DNA of 64,000 nucleotides from Microlunatus speluncae (GTDB taxonomy: Bacteria; Actinomycetota; Actinomycetes; Propionibacteriales; Propionibacteriaceae), in the NCBI RefSeq assembly GCF_009299835.1, contig NZ_VKCZ01000008.1:1-64000 (forward strand), read 5' to 3'. Under the pieces are notes generated by a model, which searched no databases, was not told where the DNA came from, and worked only from the letters and a program-made list of their open reading frames with translations. This document shows positions 1-7,029 of the stretch, piece after piece (position 1 is the first letter of the stretch; each line of letters begins with the position of its first letter). Made by a program: the position numbers and the translations under genes.

Positions 1-113
1 TGATGATCAAGTCCACCCTGTCGCAATGTGGTGATCAACTCGGCCACCGCGACCTCCACACTGCCGAGCGCATGCTCGACCGGTGTCGTGTCGATGGTGG
101 TCCCCGAGTTCAT
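1..113 (-). CDS. DUF222/HNH endonuclease (13E12-type), N-terminal fragment cut by window edge
   Basis: Reading the minus strand from an ATG at 113 gives 37 codons that run off the left edge: MNSGTTIDTTPVEHALGSVE, then a V/A/L-rich helix ending in RQGGLDH. The phrase TPVEHAL followed by an amphipathic helix is typical of the start of actinobacterial DUF222 proteins, which carry a C-terminal HNH nuclease domain and belong to the REP13E12 family of M. tuberculosis. An in-frame stop lies just upstream, so the start is well fixed. The rest of the gene, including the nuclease domain, is outside the window. A second member of the family lies at 31.5-33.0 kb. The assignment rests on a short N-terminus only. 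Confidence 0.55.
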   Translation of the reverse strand, partial: MNSGTTIDTTPVEHALGSVEVAVAELITTLRQGGLDH

Positions 114-126
114 GATCACATCATAT

Positions 127-142
127 TCGAACACACAGACGA
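127..142. promoter_or_regulatory. Possible degenerate LexA/SOS box
   Basis: TCGAAC-ACAC-AGACGA matches one half of the actinobacterial SOS box (TCGAAC-N4-GTTCGA) perfectly and only 3 of 6 bases of the other half. It lies 14 bases upstream of the partial DUF222 gene. REP13E12 genes in mycobacteria are reported to be LexA-controlled, which is why the site is noted; it is weak by itself. Confidence 0.25.
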
Positions 143-446
143 ATACCAGGGAATCCCTTATTTCATAGACATCCGCGGCAGTTGTCCACAGATTCTCGAA
201 CAGGATTCGACCTGTGGACGGCTCGCCGACGAACCCCACCCGCCAGCGTGCCGCTCGGAACGGCAAGCGCCGCGAGCCCGAGCGGGCAAACCCAACGGCA
301 CCAGCGCGACAACCTGGCCCCCTGGCGCCAAGAGAATCCCCAAATCCCACCGCGCCTCGCGAGACTCCCGCGACCATCGGAACTCTCGCGACCCAACAAG
401 GCTCAAGATCAACTGCTCCCCGGACAAGGGCTGACACGATGAAGGA
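143..446. other. Intergenic stretch without a recognisable gene
   Basis: About 300 bases between the DUF222 fragment and the first VOC gene. Open frames on both strands here are arginine/proline-rich and lack a ribosome binding site or family resemblance. I see no repeat, terminator or RNA structure. Confidence 0.5.
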
Positions 447-905
447 ATGACGACCGATTTGGATCCGACGCTGGTGCCGGAACTGCTCGTGCACGACCTG
501 GACCGCAGCCTGGACTTCTGGTGCACGAGCTGCGGCTTCGAGCTCCGCTATGCCCGGCCGGAGGAGCGGTTCGCGTACATCGCCCGCGGCACAGCCCAGC
601 TCATGCTCGAGCAACTCGGCGTGGGCCGAAACTGGATCACCGGGCCGCTCGAGCGGCCGTTGGGCCGCGGGATCAACTTCCAGATCTCGGTGCCCGACGC
701 CGACGGGATCGCCGCCACGCTCCGTTCCGCGGGCACGGAGCTGTTCCTGGAGCCGGAGACGCGTCACTATCGCGTTGCGGGTCGGGACGTCCGGGTTCGA
801 CAGTTCCTGGTGACCGACCCGGACGGATACCTGATCCGGTTTCAGTCCCGACCCTGGAACTCGACCACCAGCTGTGAAAGTCTGCCGGGCACGGACAATG
901 CGTGA
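447..905 (+). CDS. VOC-family protein (glyoxalase/bleomycin-resistance fold)
   Basis: The 152-residue product has the single-module VOC layout: PELLVHDLDRSLDFWC at residues 9-24, then GTAQLMLEQ, and a closing FLVTDPDGYLIRFQSRPW, the usual metal-ligand strand near the C-terminus. It resembles the bleomycin-resistance-protein subgroup, which binds or modifies small molecules in the cytoplasm. The substrate cannot be told. The gene ends 11 bases before the start of the next VOC-containing gene and probably forms a two-gene operon with it. The family is clear; a role in drug resistance would be a guess. Confidence 0.8.
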   Translation: MTTDLDPTLVPELLVHDLDRSLDFWCTSCGFELRYARPEERFAYIARGTAQLMLEQLGVGRNWITGPLERPLGRGINFQISVPDADGIAATLRSAGTELFLEPETRHYRVAGRDVRVRQFLVTDPDGYLIRFQSRPWNSTTSCESLPGTDNA

Positions 906-916
906 GGAGTCGGACG

Positions 917-1594
917 ATGAGCACTGAGACACTCTCCGGACAGCAGGTCGCGGACCTCGGCCTCGACGGCTGGGCGTTCCTGCTGCACTACGGCGTGTAC
1001 GGCCTCCAGACCCGGATCCACACCAAGAGCTTCGCGACTGGGCTCGAGCTGATCGGATCGATCGGCCGAGCAGCCGAGGAACTGGATCGGCCCGCCGATC
1101 TTGATCTTCGCCGGACTCGCGTCGACGTGCGGCTCAACGGCGACGGCGACGGCAGCGGCACCAGCGGCATCACCGAGCTCGATCTGAGCCTGGTCCGCAA
1201 GATCACCCAGCTCGCCGCCGACGCCGGTACGGAGATCGAGTGCGCCAGCATCGCGCAGCTCGAGCTGGGACTGGACACCCCGGATTGGAAAGAGATCGGT
1301 CAGTTCTGGGCCGCGGTGCTGGACAGCGAGGTGGTGGGCGACGGGGACTGGGCCGACGTCGGCGACCGGAGCCAGCTGCTACCCCTGATCTGGTTCCAGC
1401 CCTCCGGCCGCGACGAACCCCGGCAGCGCTGGCATCCCGACCTCTCGATCGATCCGGCCCAGGTGCAACCGCGGATCGATGCCGCCCTCGCCGCCGGCGG
1501 AAAGTTGATCAGCAATAACGCCGACACCGGCTGCACGCTGGCCGATCCGCAGGGCAACAAGGTCTGCCTCAGCACCTGGCGCGGCCGCGCTTGA
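917..1594 (+). CDS. Pterin-4a-carbinolamine dehydratase-like domain fused to a VOC domain
   Basis: The product has about 225 residues. The first ~100 (LSGQQVADLGLDGWAFLLH... then DLDLRRTRVDVRL) resemble the 4a-hydroxytetrahydrobiopterin dehydratase (PCD) fold, including an R-x-R-V-D-V strand where PCD proteins carry a histidine-containing stretch. The rest (residues ~115-225) is a glyoxalase-like domain ending TLADPQGNKVCLSTW. ATG at 917 is preferred because GAGGAG lies 8 bases upstream; a GTG at 902 overlapping the previous stop is possible. Such fusions occur in actinobacteria but have no proven reaction, so a true dehydratase activity is not assured. Confidence 0.65.
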   Translation: MSTETLSGQQVADLGLDGWAFLLHYGVYGLQTRIHTKSFATGLELIGSIGRAAEELDRPADLDLRRTRVDVRLNGDGDGSGTSGITELDLSLVRKITQLAADAGTEIECASIAQLELGLDTPDWKEIGQFWAAVLDSEVVGDGDWADVGDRSQLLPLIWFQPSGRDEPRQRWHPDLSIDPAQVQPRIDAALAAGGKLISNNADTGCTLADPQGNKVCLSTWRGRA

Positions 1595-1616
1595 ACTCTT
1601 CCGAAGATCACCGGAA

Positions 1617-2531
1617 TCAGAGATACGGGACCAGCTCGGTCCAGATCGCGTCCAGGATGTCGGTCGTCGGCTTCTGGTAGTGGGCGGTGACGGTGACACA
1701 CGCCTGCTGCCGCGGGAACATGATGCAGAACTGGCCGTAGAGCCCGTCCATCCGCCAGGCGTCGTCCCGCGCGCAGGGCCAGCAGTGCAGGCCGTACGCC
1801 TGGTTGTCGGGCTCCGGCCGATCGGTCGGAGTCAGCTCCCGATGCATCAGATCCACATAGTCGGCCGGCACCAACTGACGCCCGTCGTAGCGGCCACCGT
1901 GCAGCAGGGTCTGACCGAGCCGCGCGACCTCGTCGGTCCGCAGGATCAGCCCCATCGCCCCGAGCGGGAAGCCGAGCGGGCATCGGAACCACTGCGGATT
2001 CCCGATCCCCAACGGCCGGAACAGCCGTGGCAGCAGGAAATCCCGGAGATCGGAGCCGCTGACGGCTGCCACGATCCGCCCCAGCACATACGAACTCGTG
2101 CCCCGATAGAAGTAGCTCGCGCCGGGCCGGCCGGCCAGCGGCGTGGCCAGGAAGTCCTGCGCGGCATCCCCCGGATGATCAAGGTCCCGATCCGCCCAGC
2201 GGTAGTCGATCCCCGACGCCATCGACAGCAGGTGCCGGATCGTGACCGCCTCGACACCCTCGGCGGCCGTGCCGGCGAACTGCGACAGGTGGGTCAGCAC
2301 CGGGTCGTCGAGATCGAGCAGCCCCTCGTCCCGAGCCAGGCCCACGGCCACCGAGGTGAACGTCTTCGACACCGAATAGACGTCTCGGCGCTCGTCGTGA
2401 TGCCACCGGAACGAGACCGGAGGCTCGCCGTCCCGGGTGATGTGTATGCCCTCCAAGCCGAGCCCCCGCTCGGCCACCGCCTGCCGAAGTCCGAGCAGAC
2501 CGACCTGTATGCCATCGACGGGGATCGCCAT
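1617..2531 (-). CDS. Serine hydrolase, beta-lactamase/class C type
   Basis: A 304-residue protein with the class C beta-lactamase/DD-peptidase fold. The nucleophile motif S-x-x-K appears as SVSK (residues 53-56) after DVY. A Tyr-containing second motif appears in the YRGTSSYVLG region, where the usual Y-S-N is altered, and LLHGGRYDG supplies the H-x-G-like third motif. There is no signal peptide, so it is probably cytoplasmic. Such proteins act as esterases, amidases or peptidases on small substrates; the substrate is unknown. It ends convergently with the fusion gene before it. Confidence 0.8.
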   Translation of the reverse strand: MAIPVDGIQVGLLGLRQAVAERGLGLEGIHITRDGEPPVSFRWHHDERRDVYSVSKTFTSVAVGLARDEGLLDLDDPVLTHLSQFAGTAAEGVEAVTIRHLLSMASGIDYRWADRDLDHPGDAAQDFLATPLAGRPGASYFYRGTSSYVLGRIVAAVSGSDLRDFLLPRLFRPLGIGNPQWFRCPLGFPLGAMGLILRTDEVARLGQTLLHGGRYDGRQLVPADYVDLMHRELTPTDRPEPDNQAYGLHCWPCARDDAWRMDGLYGQFCIMFPRQQACVTVTAHYQKPTTDILDAIWTELVPYL

Positions 2532-2580
2532 GCCGGCAGCCTAGACAGTCATGATCAACAACCACGCCATCGGGGTCGGG

Positions 2581-3657
2581 TCAGCACCGATCGCCGGCCA
2601 GCCGCCCGCTCACCTCGCCCACCTGCCGGAGCCGAGCCCGGGCCGCTCCGCTGTCGATCGCTTCGGCGCAACGGCTGACGGCGCCGGCGAGTTGCTCCGC
2701 CAGCGAGGACGGTTGGGGATCCGCGGCGATCAGAACGGCCGCGGCGTTCAGCAGCACCACGTCGCGAACAGGTCCCCGGTCTCCCGTCAGCAGGGATCGG
2801 GCGATCCTGGCGTTGTGCGCGACTCGTCCTCCCGCAAGGTCGGCCGGCTCGGCCACGGGCAGGCCCAGCTCCCGGGGATCCAGATTCGTCGTGGAGACAC
2901 TCCCCGGCCGCACCACCCAGACGTCGGAGCAGGTCACGGTGGTCAGTTTGTCCAGGCCGTCTCGACCCCGCACCACCAAGCCGGAGCGGCCGAGCTCCGC
3001 AAGGGTCTCGGCGATCACCGGCACCATCCGGGCATCGGCCACGCCGATCACCTGACCGGTCGGCCGCGCCGGATTGATCAGCGGGGCCAGCAGATTGAAG
3101 ACGGTGGGCACTCCGAGATCGCGGCGTGCGTCGACCGCGTGCCGTAGTCCCGGGTTGTAGCGCGGCGCGAACAGGAACACCAGACCGACCTCGGCCGCCA
3201 CCCGAGCGGCGGCACTCGGTGTCAGGTCGAGACCGATGCCAAGAGCCTCCGCCAGGTCCGCCGCACCGGCGGTCCGCGACGACGCCGACCGGCCGCCGTG
3301 CTTGACCACCGTCGCCCCTGCCGCTGCCGCGACGATCGCAGCCATCGTCGAGATGTTCACGGCACCGGTGCCGTCACCGCCCGTGCCGGCGATGTCGACG
3401 GTTGTGCCGGGGATGCTGATCGGGACCGCGGCGGCCAGCAGGGCATCGACGAAGCCGGCGAGCTCGGCCGCGGTCTCGCCCCGGCTGCGCAGCGCGGTGA
3501 CGAAGGCTGCCAGTTGCGCCGTCGTGATCTCACCGCGGACGATCCTCGCCATGGCCCGGCCGGCGGCGGTCCGGGTGAGTTGATCACCGACCATGAGGTG
3601 GTTGAGGACTGTGGGCCAGGTCGGGGCAACCAGGGTTCGGGCAGCGGAGGCGGACAT
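2581..3657 (-). CDS. trpD: Anthranilate phosphoribosyltransferase TrpD
   Basis: The enzyme joins PRPP and anthranilate to give N-(5-phosphoribosyl)anthranilate, the second committed step of tryptophan synthesis. The 358-residue product carries the PRPP-binding GTGGDG loop (91-96), NISTMAA, the KHGGRSASS motif (119-127; most relatives have KHGNRSASS) and the FAPRYNPGLRHAVDARRDLG anthranilate-site region followed by TVFNLLAPLINPA. ATG 3657 has GGAAGG about 7 bases upstream; an upstream in-frame start would add 19 residues and would run through the leader. No other trp gene is nearby. The gene follows trmD after a leader that holds an attenuator-like structure. Confidence 0.93.
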   Translation of the reverse strand: MSASAARTLVAPTWPTVLNHLMVGDQLTRTAAGRAMARIVRGEITTAQLAAFVTALRSRGETAAELAGFVDALLAAAVPISIPGTTVDIAGTGGDGTGAVNISTMAAIVAAAAGATVVKHGGRSASSRTAGAADLAEALGIGLDLTPSAAARVAAEVGLVFLFAPRYNPGLRHAVDARRDLGVPTVFNLLAPLINPARPTGQVIGVADARMVPVIAETLAELGRSGLVVRGRDGLDKLTTVTCSDVWVVRPGSVSTTNLDPRELGLPVAEPADLAGGRVAHNARIARSLLTGDRGPVRDVVLLNAAAVLIAADPQPSSLAEQLAGAVSRCAEAIDSGAARARLRQVGEVSGRLAGDRC

Positions 3658-3712
3658 GGGGATCCCTTCCTGAAGGGCCCGATCGAAGCGTCGTTTTCCG
3701 TTGCCGGACAGC

Positions 3713-3784
3713 AAAACGGCCGCCTCGATCGAGGCGGCCGAATCATGCTCGAAGCAGCGTGCTGGACCGCCTACGTGGCGGGCC
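3713..3784 (-). promoter_or_regulatory. Candidate trp transcription attenuator before trpD
   Basis: On the minus strand four segments can pair in the classical alternative way. Segment 1 is GGCCCGCC (3777-3784), segment 2 is AGGCGGTCC (3764-3772), segment 3 is GGCCGCCT (3732-3739) and segment 4 is its partner at 3717-3726. Segments 1:2 form a protector stem. Segments 2:3 form an 8-bp antiterminator with one bulged base. Segments 3:4 form a perfect 10-bp terminator with GATC loop followed by TTTT (3713-3716). The leader ORF with a Trp codon ends inside segment 2. This is what a tryptophan attenuator should look like; activity is inferred. Confidence 0.7.
3717..3740 (-). terminator. Intrinsic terminator hairpin between trmD and trpD
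   Basis: Perfect inverted repeat CGGCCGCCTC-GATC-GAGGCGGCCG, followed on the minus strand by TTTT. It forms the terminator arm of the attenuator and would also stop read-through from the rimM-trmD unit. Confidence 0.8.
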
Positions 3785-3809
3785 AGCGATCCATTGAACG
3801 CAGCTGCAT
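3771..3809 (-). CDS. trpL: Putative trp leader peptide (MQLRSMDRWPAT)
   Basis: A 12-codon ORF begins 13 bases after the trmD stop and ends with TAG inside the attenuator. It holds a single Trp codon four codons before the stop. A ribosome stalled at that codon would cover segment 1 and free segment 2 to pair with segment 3. The ribosome binding site is weak (GTGGG), and an internal ATG (MDRWPAT) is an alternative start. The peptide is too short to support by coding statistics; the support is its position in the structure. Confidence 0.5.
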   Translation of the reverse strand: MQLRSMDRWPAT

Positions 3810-3821
3810 GCCCACAGCGTA

Positions 3822-4997
3822 TCAGCCGGCGAGCGGCTTCTCCATGATCACGATCGGCACCCCGGGTGCAGCGTCGTCGCGGCTGACCACCCGGAAGCCA
3901 CGGCGGGTGTAGAAGCCGAGGTTACGCTTGCTGCCGGCCCCGGTGATCAATCTGATCAAGGTCCGGGTCGGTGGCGCGGCGGCTTCGATCGCTTCCAGCA
4001 GCCGGCCGCCGATCCCCCGGCCCTGCAGATCGGGCACGACCACCAGCCGACCGACGGTCCAGGCGCCGGCGTCGCCCGCGGAGCCGATCACGGCGCCGAC
4101 CAGCCGACCGTCCAGCCGGGCCACCAGCACCGTGTCCCGCGCCAGTGCGGCCTCGACCACGTCGAGGCCATCGGTCAGCGGCGGGATCTCGAATGACCCG
4201 TTCGCCTGCCCCTCGGCAACGAAGGCGGCCCGCTGCAGGGTGAACACCTCGCCGGCGTCGGCGGCAACGCCGGGCCGGATCTCGAGCTCGTCGGTCCGCT
4301 CCGTGCGCGGGACCAGATCCGGCCGGCGCTGCCGGGTCAGCTCCAGCGCCTGCTGCCGCCGCCAGTCGGCGATCTTGCCGTGGTGACCGGAGAGCAGGAT
4401 CTCCGGGATGTCGAGGTCCCGCCAGTTCGGCGGCTTGGTGTAGACCGGATACTCCAGCAGTTGATCATGATCGGCGGAGTGCGACTCCTCGGCCAGCGAC
4501 TCGGGGTTGCCGATCACCCCGGGCATCAGCCGGGCGACCGCCTCGATGATCACCAGAGCGGCCGCCTCGCCACCGTTCAGCACGTAGTCGCCGATGCTGA
4601 CCTCGTCCACCCGCATCCGCGTCGCCGCGTGCCGGGCGACCCGGGCATCGATGCCCTCATAGCGGCCGCAGGCGAAGATCAACTGCTGTTCGCCGGCCAG
4701 TTCGGCGGCCAGCCGTTGATCGAACAGCCGACCCGCCGGCGACATGATCAACAGCCGCGGATCGGCGCCGGCCGGGGCGAGCTCGTCCAGGGCCTCGCCC
4801 CAGGGATCGGGCCGCATCACCATCCCGGCCCCACCGCCGTACGGCGTGTCGTCGACGGTGCGGTGCCGATCGTGGGTCCAGCCGCGCAGGTCGTGCACCG
4901 CGAGCTCGAGCAGTCCGTTGTCGATCGCCTTGCCGACCAGCGACAACCGCAGCGGCGCCAGATACTCCGGGAAGATCGAAACGACGTCGATTCGCAT
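3822..4997 (-). CDS. trmD: tRNA (guanine37-N1)-methyltransferase TrmD fused to a GNAT acetyltransferase domain
   Basis: Residues 1-~230 are TrmD, the SAM-dependent enzyme that methylates G37 next to the anticodon and prevents +1 frameshifting. Visible motifs are [10 protein letters not shown] (52-61), GRYEGID (111-117), [11 protein letters not shown] (134-144, trefoil-knot SAM site) and [11 protein letters not shown] (204-214). Residues ~239-391 form a GNAT domain with the acetyl-CoA loop [10 protein letters not shown] (325-334) and a C-terminal GFYTRRGF strand. Ordinary TrmD ends near residue 230-250, so this is a genuine two-domain fusion in one frame. The ATG shares one base with the rimM stop. 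The acetylation target is unknown. Confidence 0.9.
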   Translation of the reverse strand: MRIDVVSIFPEYLAPLRLSLVGKAIDNGLLELAVHDLRGWTHDRHRTVDDTPYGGGAGMVMRPDPWGEALDELAPAGADPRLLIMSPAGRLFDQRLAAELAGEQQLIFACGRYEGIDARVARHAATRMRVDEVSIGDYVLNGGEAAALVIIEAVARLMPGVIGNPESLAEESHSADHDQLLEYPVYTKPPNWRDLDIPEILLSGHHGKIADWRRQQALELTRQRRPDLVPRTERTDELEIRPGVAADAGEVFTLQRAAFVAEGQANGSFEIPPLTDGLDVVEAALARDTVLVARLDGRLVGAVIGSAGDAGAWTVGRLVVVPDLQGRGIGGRLLEAIEAAAPPTRTLIRLITGAGSKRNLGFYTRRGFRVVSRDDAAPGVPIVIMEKPLAG

Positions 4998-5533
4998 CAG
5001 CTGCCGCCGTCGTCGGAGGCCGGTGCCTCGTCCTCCAACAGCCCCGGTACGTCAGCGAGCCGCACCAACCCGGCCTCGAGATCGACCTCGGGCACCAGTT
5101 CCGCCACGAACGGCACCAGCCGGATCGTTCCGTCGGCGTCGATCTCGAGCAGATCCTGACTCGGCAGATGGGCGACCGCCGCGATCCGACCGATCTCGGC
5201 ACCGGCGGCGTCGACCACCCGCAGCCCGATCAACTGCCGGTCGTAGTACTCCTCCGGCTCGTCGGGCCGGGTCGCCGGATCCACCTCGGCGACGAGCCTG
5301 GTCCCGCGCAGGGTCTCGGCGACGGTCCGATCCAGGACCTCGCGGAACCGTACGAGCAACCGGCCGGAATGATCACGGGCGCTCTCGACGGTCAACGACC
5401 GTTCGGAGCCCTCGATGCGGACCTGCGTCCCCGCCGCGAATCGCAGCGCCGGCTCGTCGGTCCGCGGCTCGACAGCGAGCTCGCCGCGCACTCCGTGCGG
5501 CCGGCCGACGATGCCGACCAGAACCTCAATCAC
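4997..5533 (-). CDS. rimM: Ribosome maturation factor RimM
   Basis: RimM binds ribosomal protein S19 and the 30S head during 16S rRNA processing. The 178-residue product begins [23 protein letters not shown], the family signature, and has the central [10 protein letters not shown] and [18 protein letters not shown] strands of the PRC barrel (from about residue 95). Two tandem GTG codons (5536, 5533) are possible starts; the second has better spacing from GAGGG. The start region looks like a diverged fourth copy of the 15-base repeat just upstream. The acidic C-terminal tail ([12 protein letters not shown]) overlaps the trmD start by one base, indicating translational coupling. Confidence 0.92.
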   Translation of the reverse strand: MIEVLVGIVGRPHGVRGELAVEPRTDEPALRFAAGTQVRIEGSERSLTVESARDHSGRLLVRFREVLDRTVAETLRGTRLVAEVDPATRPDEPEEYYDRQLIGLRVVDAAGAEIGRIAAVAHLPSQDLLEIDADGTIRLVPFVAELVPEVDLEAGLVRLADVPGLLEDEAPASDDGGS

Positions 5534-5540
5534 CACAGCC

Positions 5541-5585
5541 CTCGATCAGCACAGCCTTGATCAGCACAGCCTTGATCAGCACAGC
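5541..5585 (-). repeat. Three tandem 15-base repeats in the rimM leader
   Basis: CTTGATCAGCACAGC occurs three times head to tail (the first copy has one change), and the rimM start region (5526-5540) looks like a fourth degraded copy. On the minus strand the unit reads GCTGTGCTGATCAAG. A multiple of three keeps frame. Copy number could vary between strains. Confidence 0.85.
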
Positions 5586-5623
5586 GCAGGTCCCTTCGTG
5601 AACGGGGAAAGGAAGAGAAACGT

Positions 5624-5663
5624 GAAGAGCGAAGCAAGGGTGGTCACCCCCGCTTCGCTCTTC
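5624..5663 (-). terminator. Terminator between khpA and rimM
   Basis: Perfect 12-bp inverted repeat GAAGAGCGAAGC / GCTTCGCTCTTC around a 16-base loop that can itself pair. On the minus strand it is followed by a pyrimidine-rich tract with two T triplets. It would limit read-through from rpsP-khpA into rimM-trmD. Confidence 0.7.
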
Positions 5664-5672
5664 CGTACAGTC

Positions 5673-5957
5673 TCAGCGACGACCGCGGCGGCGATCCCCG
5701 GAGCCGGGCCGGCGGTCGTTGCGATCGACATCGACGAAATCGACCCGCACCTGCTCCCCGCGTCCGGCCAGGGCCGTGATCACGGTGCGCAGGGCCGTTG
5801 CGGTCCGCCCCGAGCGACCGATCACCTTGCCGATGTCATCGGGATGGACCCGGACCTCGAGCAACCGGCCCCGCCGCAGATCCTTGTCCCGTACCCGCAC
5901 CTCGTCGGGGACCGTGACGATCCCGCGGACGAGATGCTCCAACGCCTCCGCCAGCAC
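5673..5957 (-). CDS. khpA: KH-domain RNA-binding protein KhpA
   Basis: A small RNA-binding protein of the KhpA/YlqC family that in Gram-positive bacteria pairs with KhpB/Jag and affects cell division and sRNA-like regulation. The 94-residue product has the single KH fold, with the G-x-x-G loop as VIGRSGRTA near residues 45-53, preceded by LLEVRVHPDDIGK. The family is usually about 76-80 residues; here an Arg-rich tail (NDRRPGSGDRRRGRR) extends it. The GTG start lies two bases after the rpsP stop, the standard rpsP-khpA arrangement. Confidence 0.88.
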   Translation of the reverse strand: MLAEALEHLVRGIVTVPDEVRVRDKDLRRGRLLEVRVHPDDIGKVIGRSGRTATALRTVITALAGRGEQVRVDFVDVDRNDRRPGSGDRRRGRR

Positions 5958-5959
5958 GA

Positions 5960-6427
5960 TCAGGCCTGATCGCTCGCCGGTGCGGCGGCCTCATCCGATG
6001 CGACCGGCTCGCTCGACTCGGCCGAATCCTTGCTCGCGGCCTTCTTCGCGGGCTTCTCGGTCGTGATCGCGCGGCTCTTCGGCTCGTCTCCGGCCTCGGC
6101 CAGCGCGGCGTTGAACGCGTCGGTCTTGTTCTTCCGTTCCTTCTGCGGCTCGATGCCCGACGGCGAGGTGTCGCCGCTGAACTTCTGCCAGTCACCGCTG
6201 CGCTTGAGGATCGCGACAACGGCCTCGGTCGGCTGGGCGCCGACGGACAGCCAGTACTGGGCCCGCTCGGAGTCGACCTCGATCAACGACGGGTCGTTCT
6301 TCGGGTGGTACTTGCCGATCTCCTCGATCGCGAGGCCATCCCGGTGGGTCCGTGAATCGGCGACGACGATGCGGTAGTGCGGCGAACGGATCTTGCCGAG
6401 CCGCTTCAGGCGAATCTTGACAGCCAC
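5960..6427 (-). CDS. rpsP: 30S ribosomal protein bS16
   Basis: Structural protein of the small subunit. The product starts [27 protein letters not shown] and continues [37 protein letters not shown], an unmistakable bS16. The GTG start at 6427 has AAGGAG about 10 bases upstream. At 155 residues it is nearly twice the E. coli protein because of a C-terminal extension rich in Lys, Glu and Ala ([16 protein letters not shown]...), a feature common in actinobacteria. It heads the minus-strand unit rpsP-khpA-(terminator)-rimM-trmD-trpD. Confidence 0.96.
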   Translation of the reverse strand: MAVKIRLKRLGKIRSPHYRIVVADSRTHRDGLAIEEIGKYHPKNDPSLIEVDSERAQYWLSVGAQPTEAVVAILKRSGDWQKFSGDTSPSGIEPQKERKNKTDAFNAALAEAGDEPKSRAITTEKPAKKAASKDSAESSEPVASDEAAAPASDQA

Positions 6428-6637
6428 GTGTGTGGATACTCCTTGGAACTTGGCGGGCACCGCGCCAACTCGGGTGTGGGCCCTTCTCGGGTGAGGACAC
6501 CGCCGGCGTGGGGTGCTGACGTACGCGGCCTCGGCTGGGTCGCCGCTGCGGGCGCGATGAGAGGGCGCGCCCGAACAGGACCAGCGCATAGTTTGCCAGA
6601 GTCGACCGCGGTACGCGAACCGCCGCCGACCCGCGAC

Positions 6638-6643
6638 TACCCT
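6638..6643 (+). promoter_or_regulatory. -10 box of a leaderless promoter
   Basis: TACCCT lies seven bases before the GTG at 6651 and no ribosome binding site is present, so the YqeY-like gene is probably transcribed as a leaderless mRNA. Confidence 0.5.
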
Positions 6644-6650
6644 CGCTGGC

Positions 6651-7025
6651 GTGACCGACCTTCGAGCCCGGCTGCAGACCGCCCTCCGCGAGGCCCTGAA
6701 GGGCCGCGACCAGGACGCGACGAGAGCGATCCGCTCGGCCCTGTCCGCGATCGCGAACGCCGAGGCCGTCGAAGTCACGACGACCCGGACCGAGGCCCGA
6801 CCGGTGGCAACCGCGGAAACCGTAGCCGGCACCGTGGCCGGCCCGGGCACCGCCGAGGTGGCCCGGAAAGAGCTCACCGGCGACGATCTGGATTCGATCG
6901 TCGCCGGTGAGATCACCGATCGTCGTGCCGCCGCGGAACGCTACCGGGAGTCCGGCCGGGGCGAGCCCGCGGACCTGCTCCGGCAGGAAGCCGACCTGCT
7001 GGAGCGGATCCTCCGCGGCGATTGA
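6651..7025 (+). CDS. GatB/YqeY-domain protein
   Basis: The 124-residue product begins [20 protein letters not shown] and ends with [35 protein letters not shown], the helical YqeY pattern found at the C-terminus of GatB amidotransferase subunits. Free-standing YqeY proteins may help tRNA-dependent amidation, but their function is not settled. The middle (residues 45-70, T/A/V/P-rich) is a low-complexity insert where relatives have a short loop. It is divergent from rpsP and ends four bases before the convergent protease gene. Confidence 0.75.
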   Translation: MTDLRARLQTALREALKGRDQDATRAIRSALSAIANAEAVEVTTTRTEARPVATAETVAGTVAGPGTAEVARKELTGDDLDSIVAGEITDRRAAAERYRESGRGEPADLLRQEADLLERILRGD

Positions 7026-7029
7026 GCGG

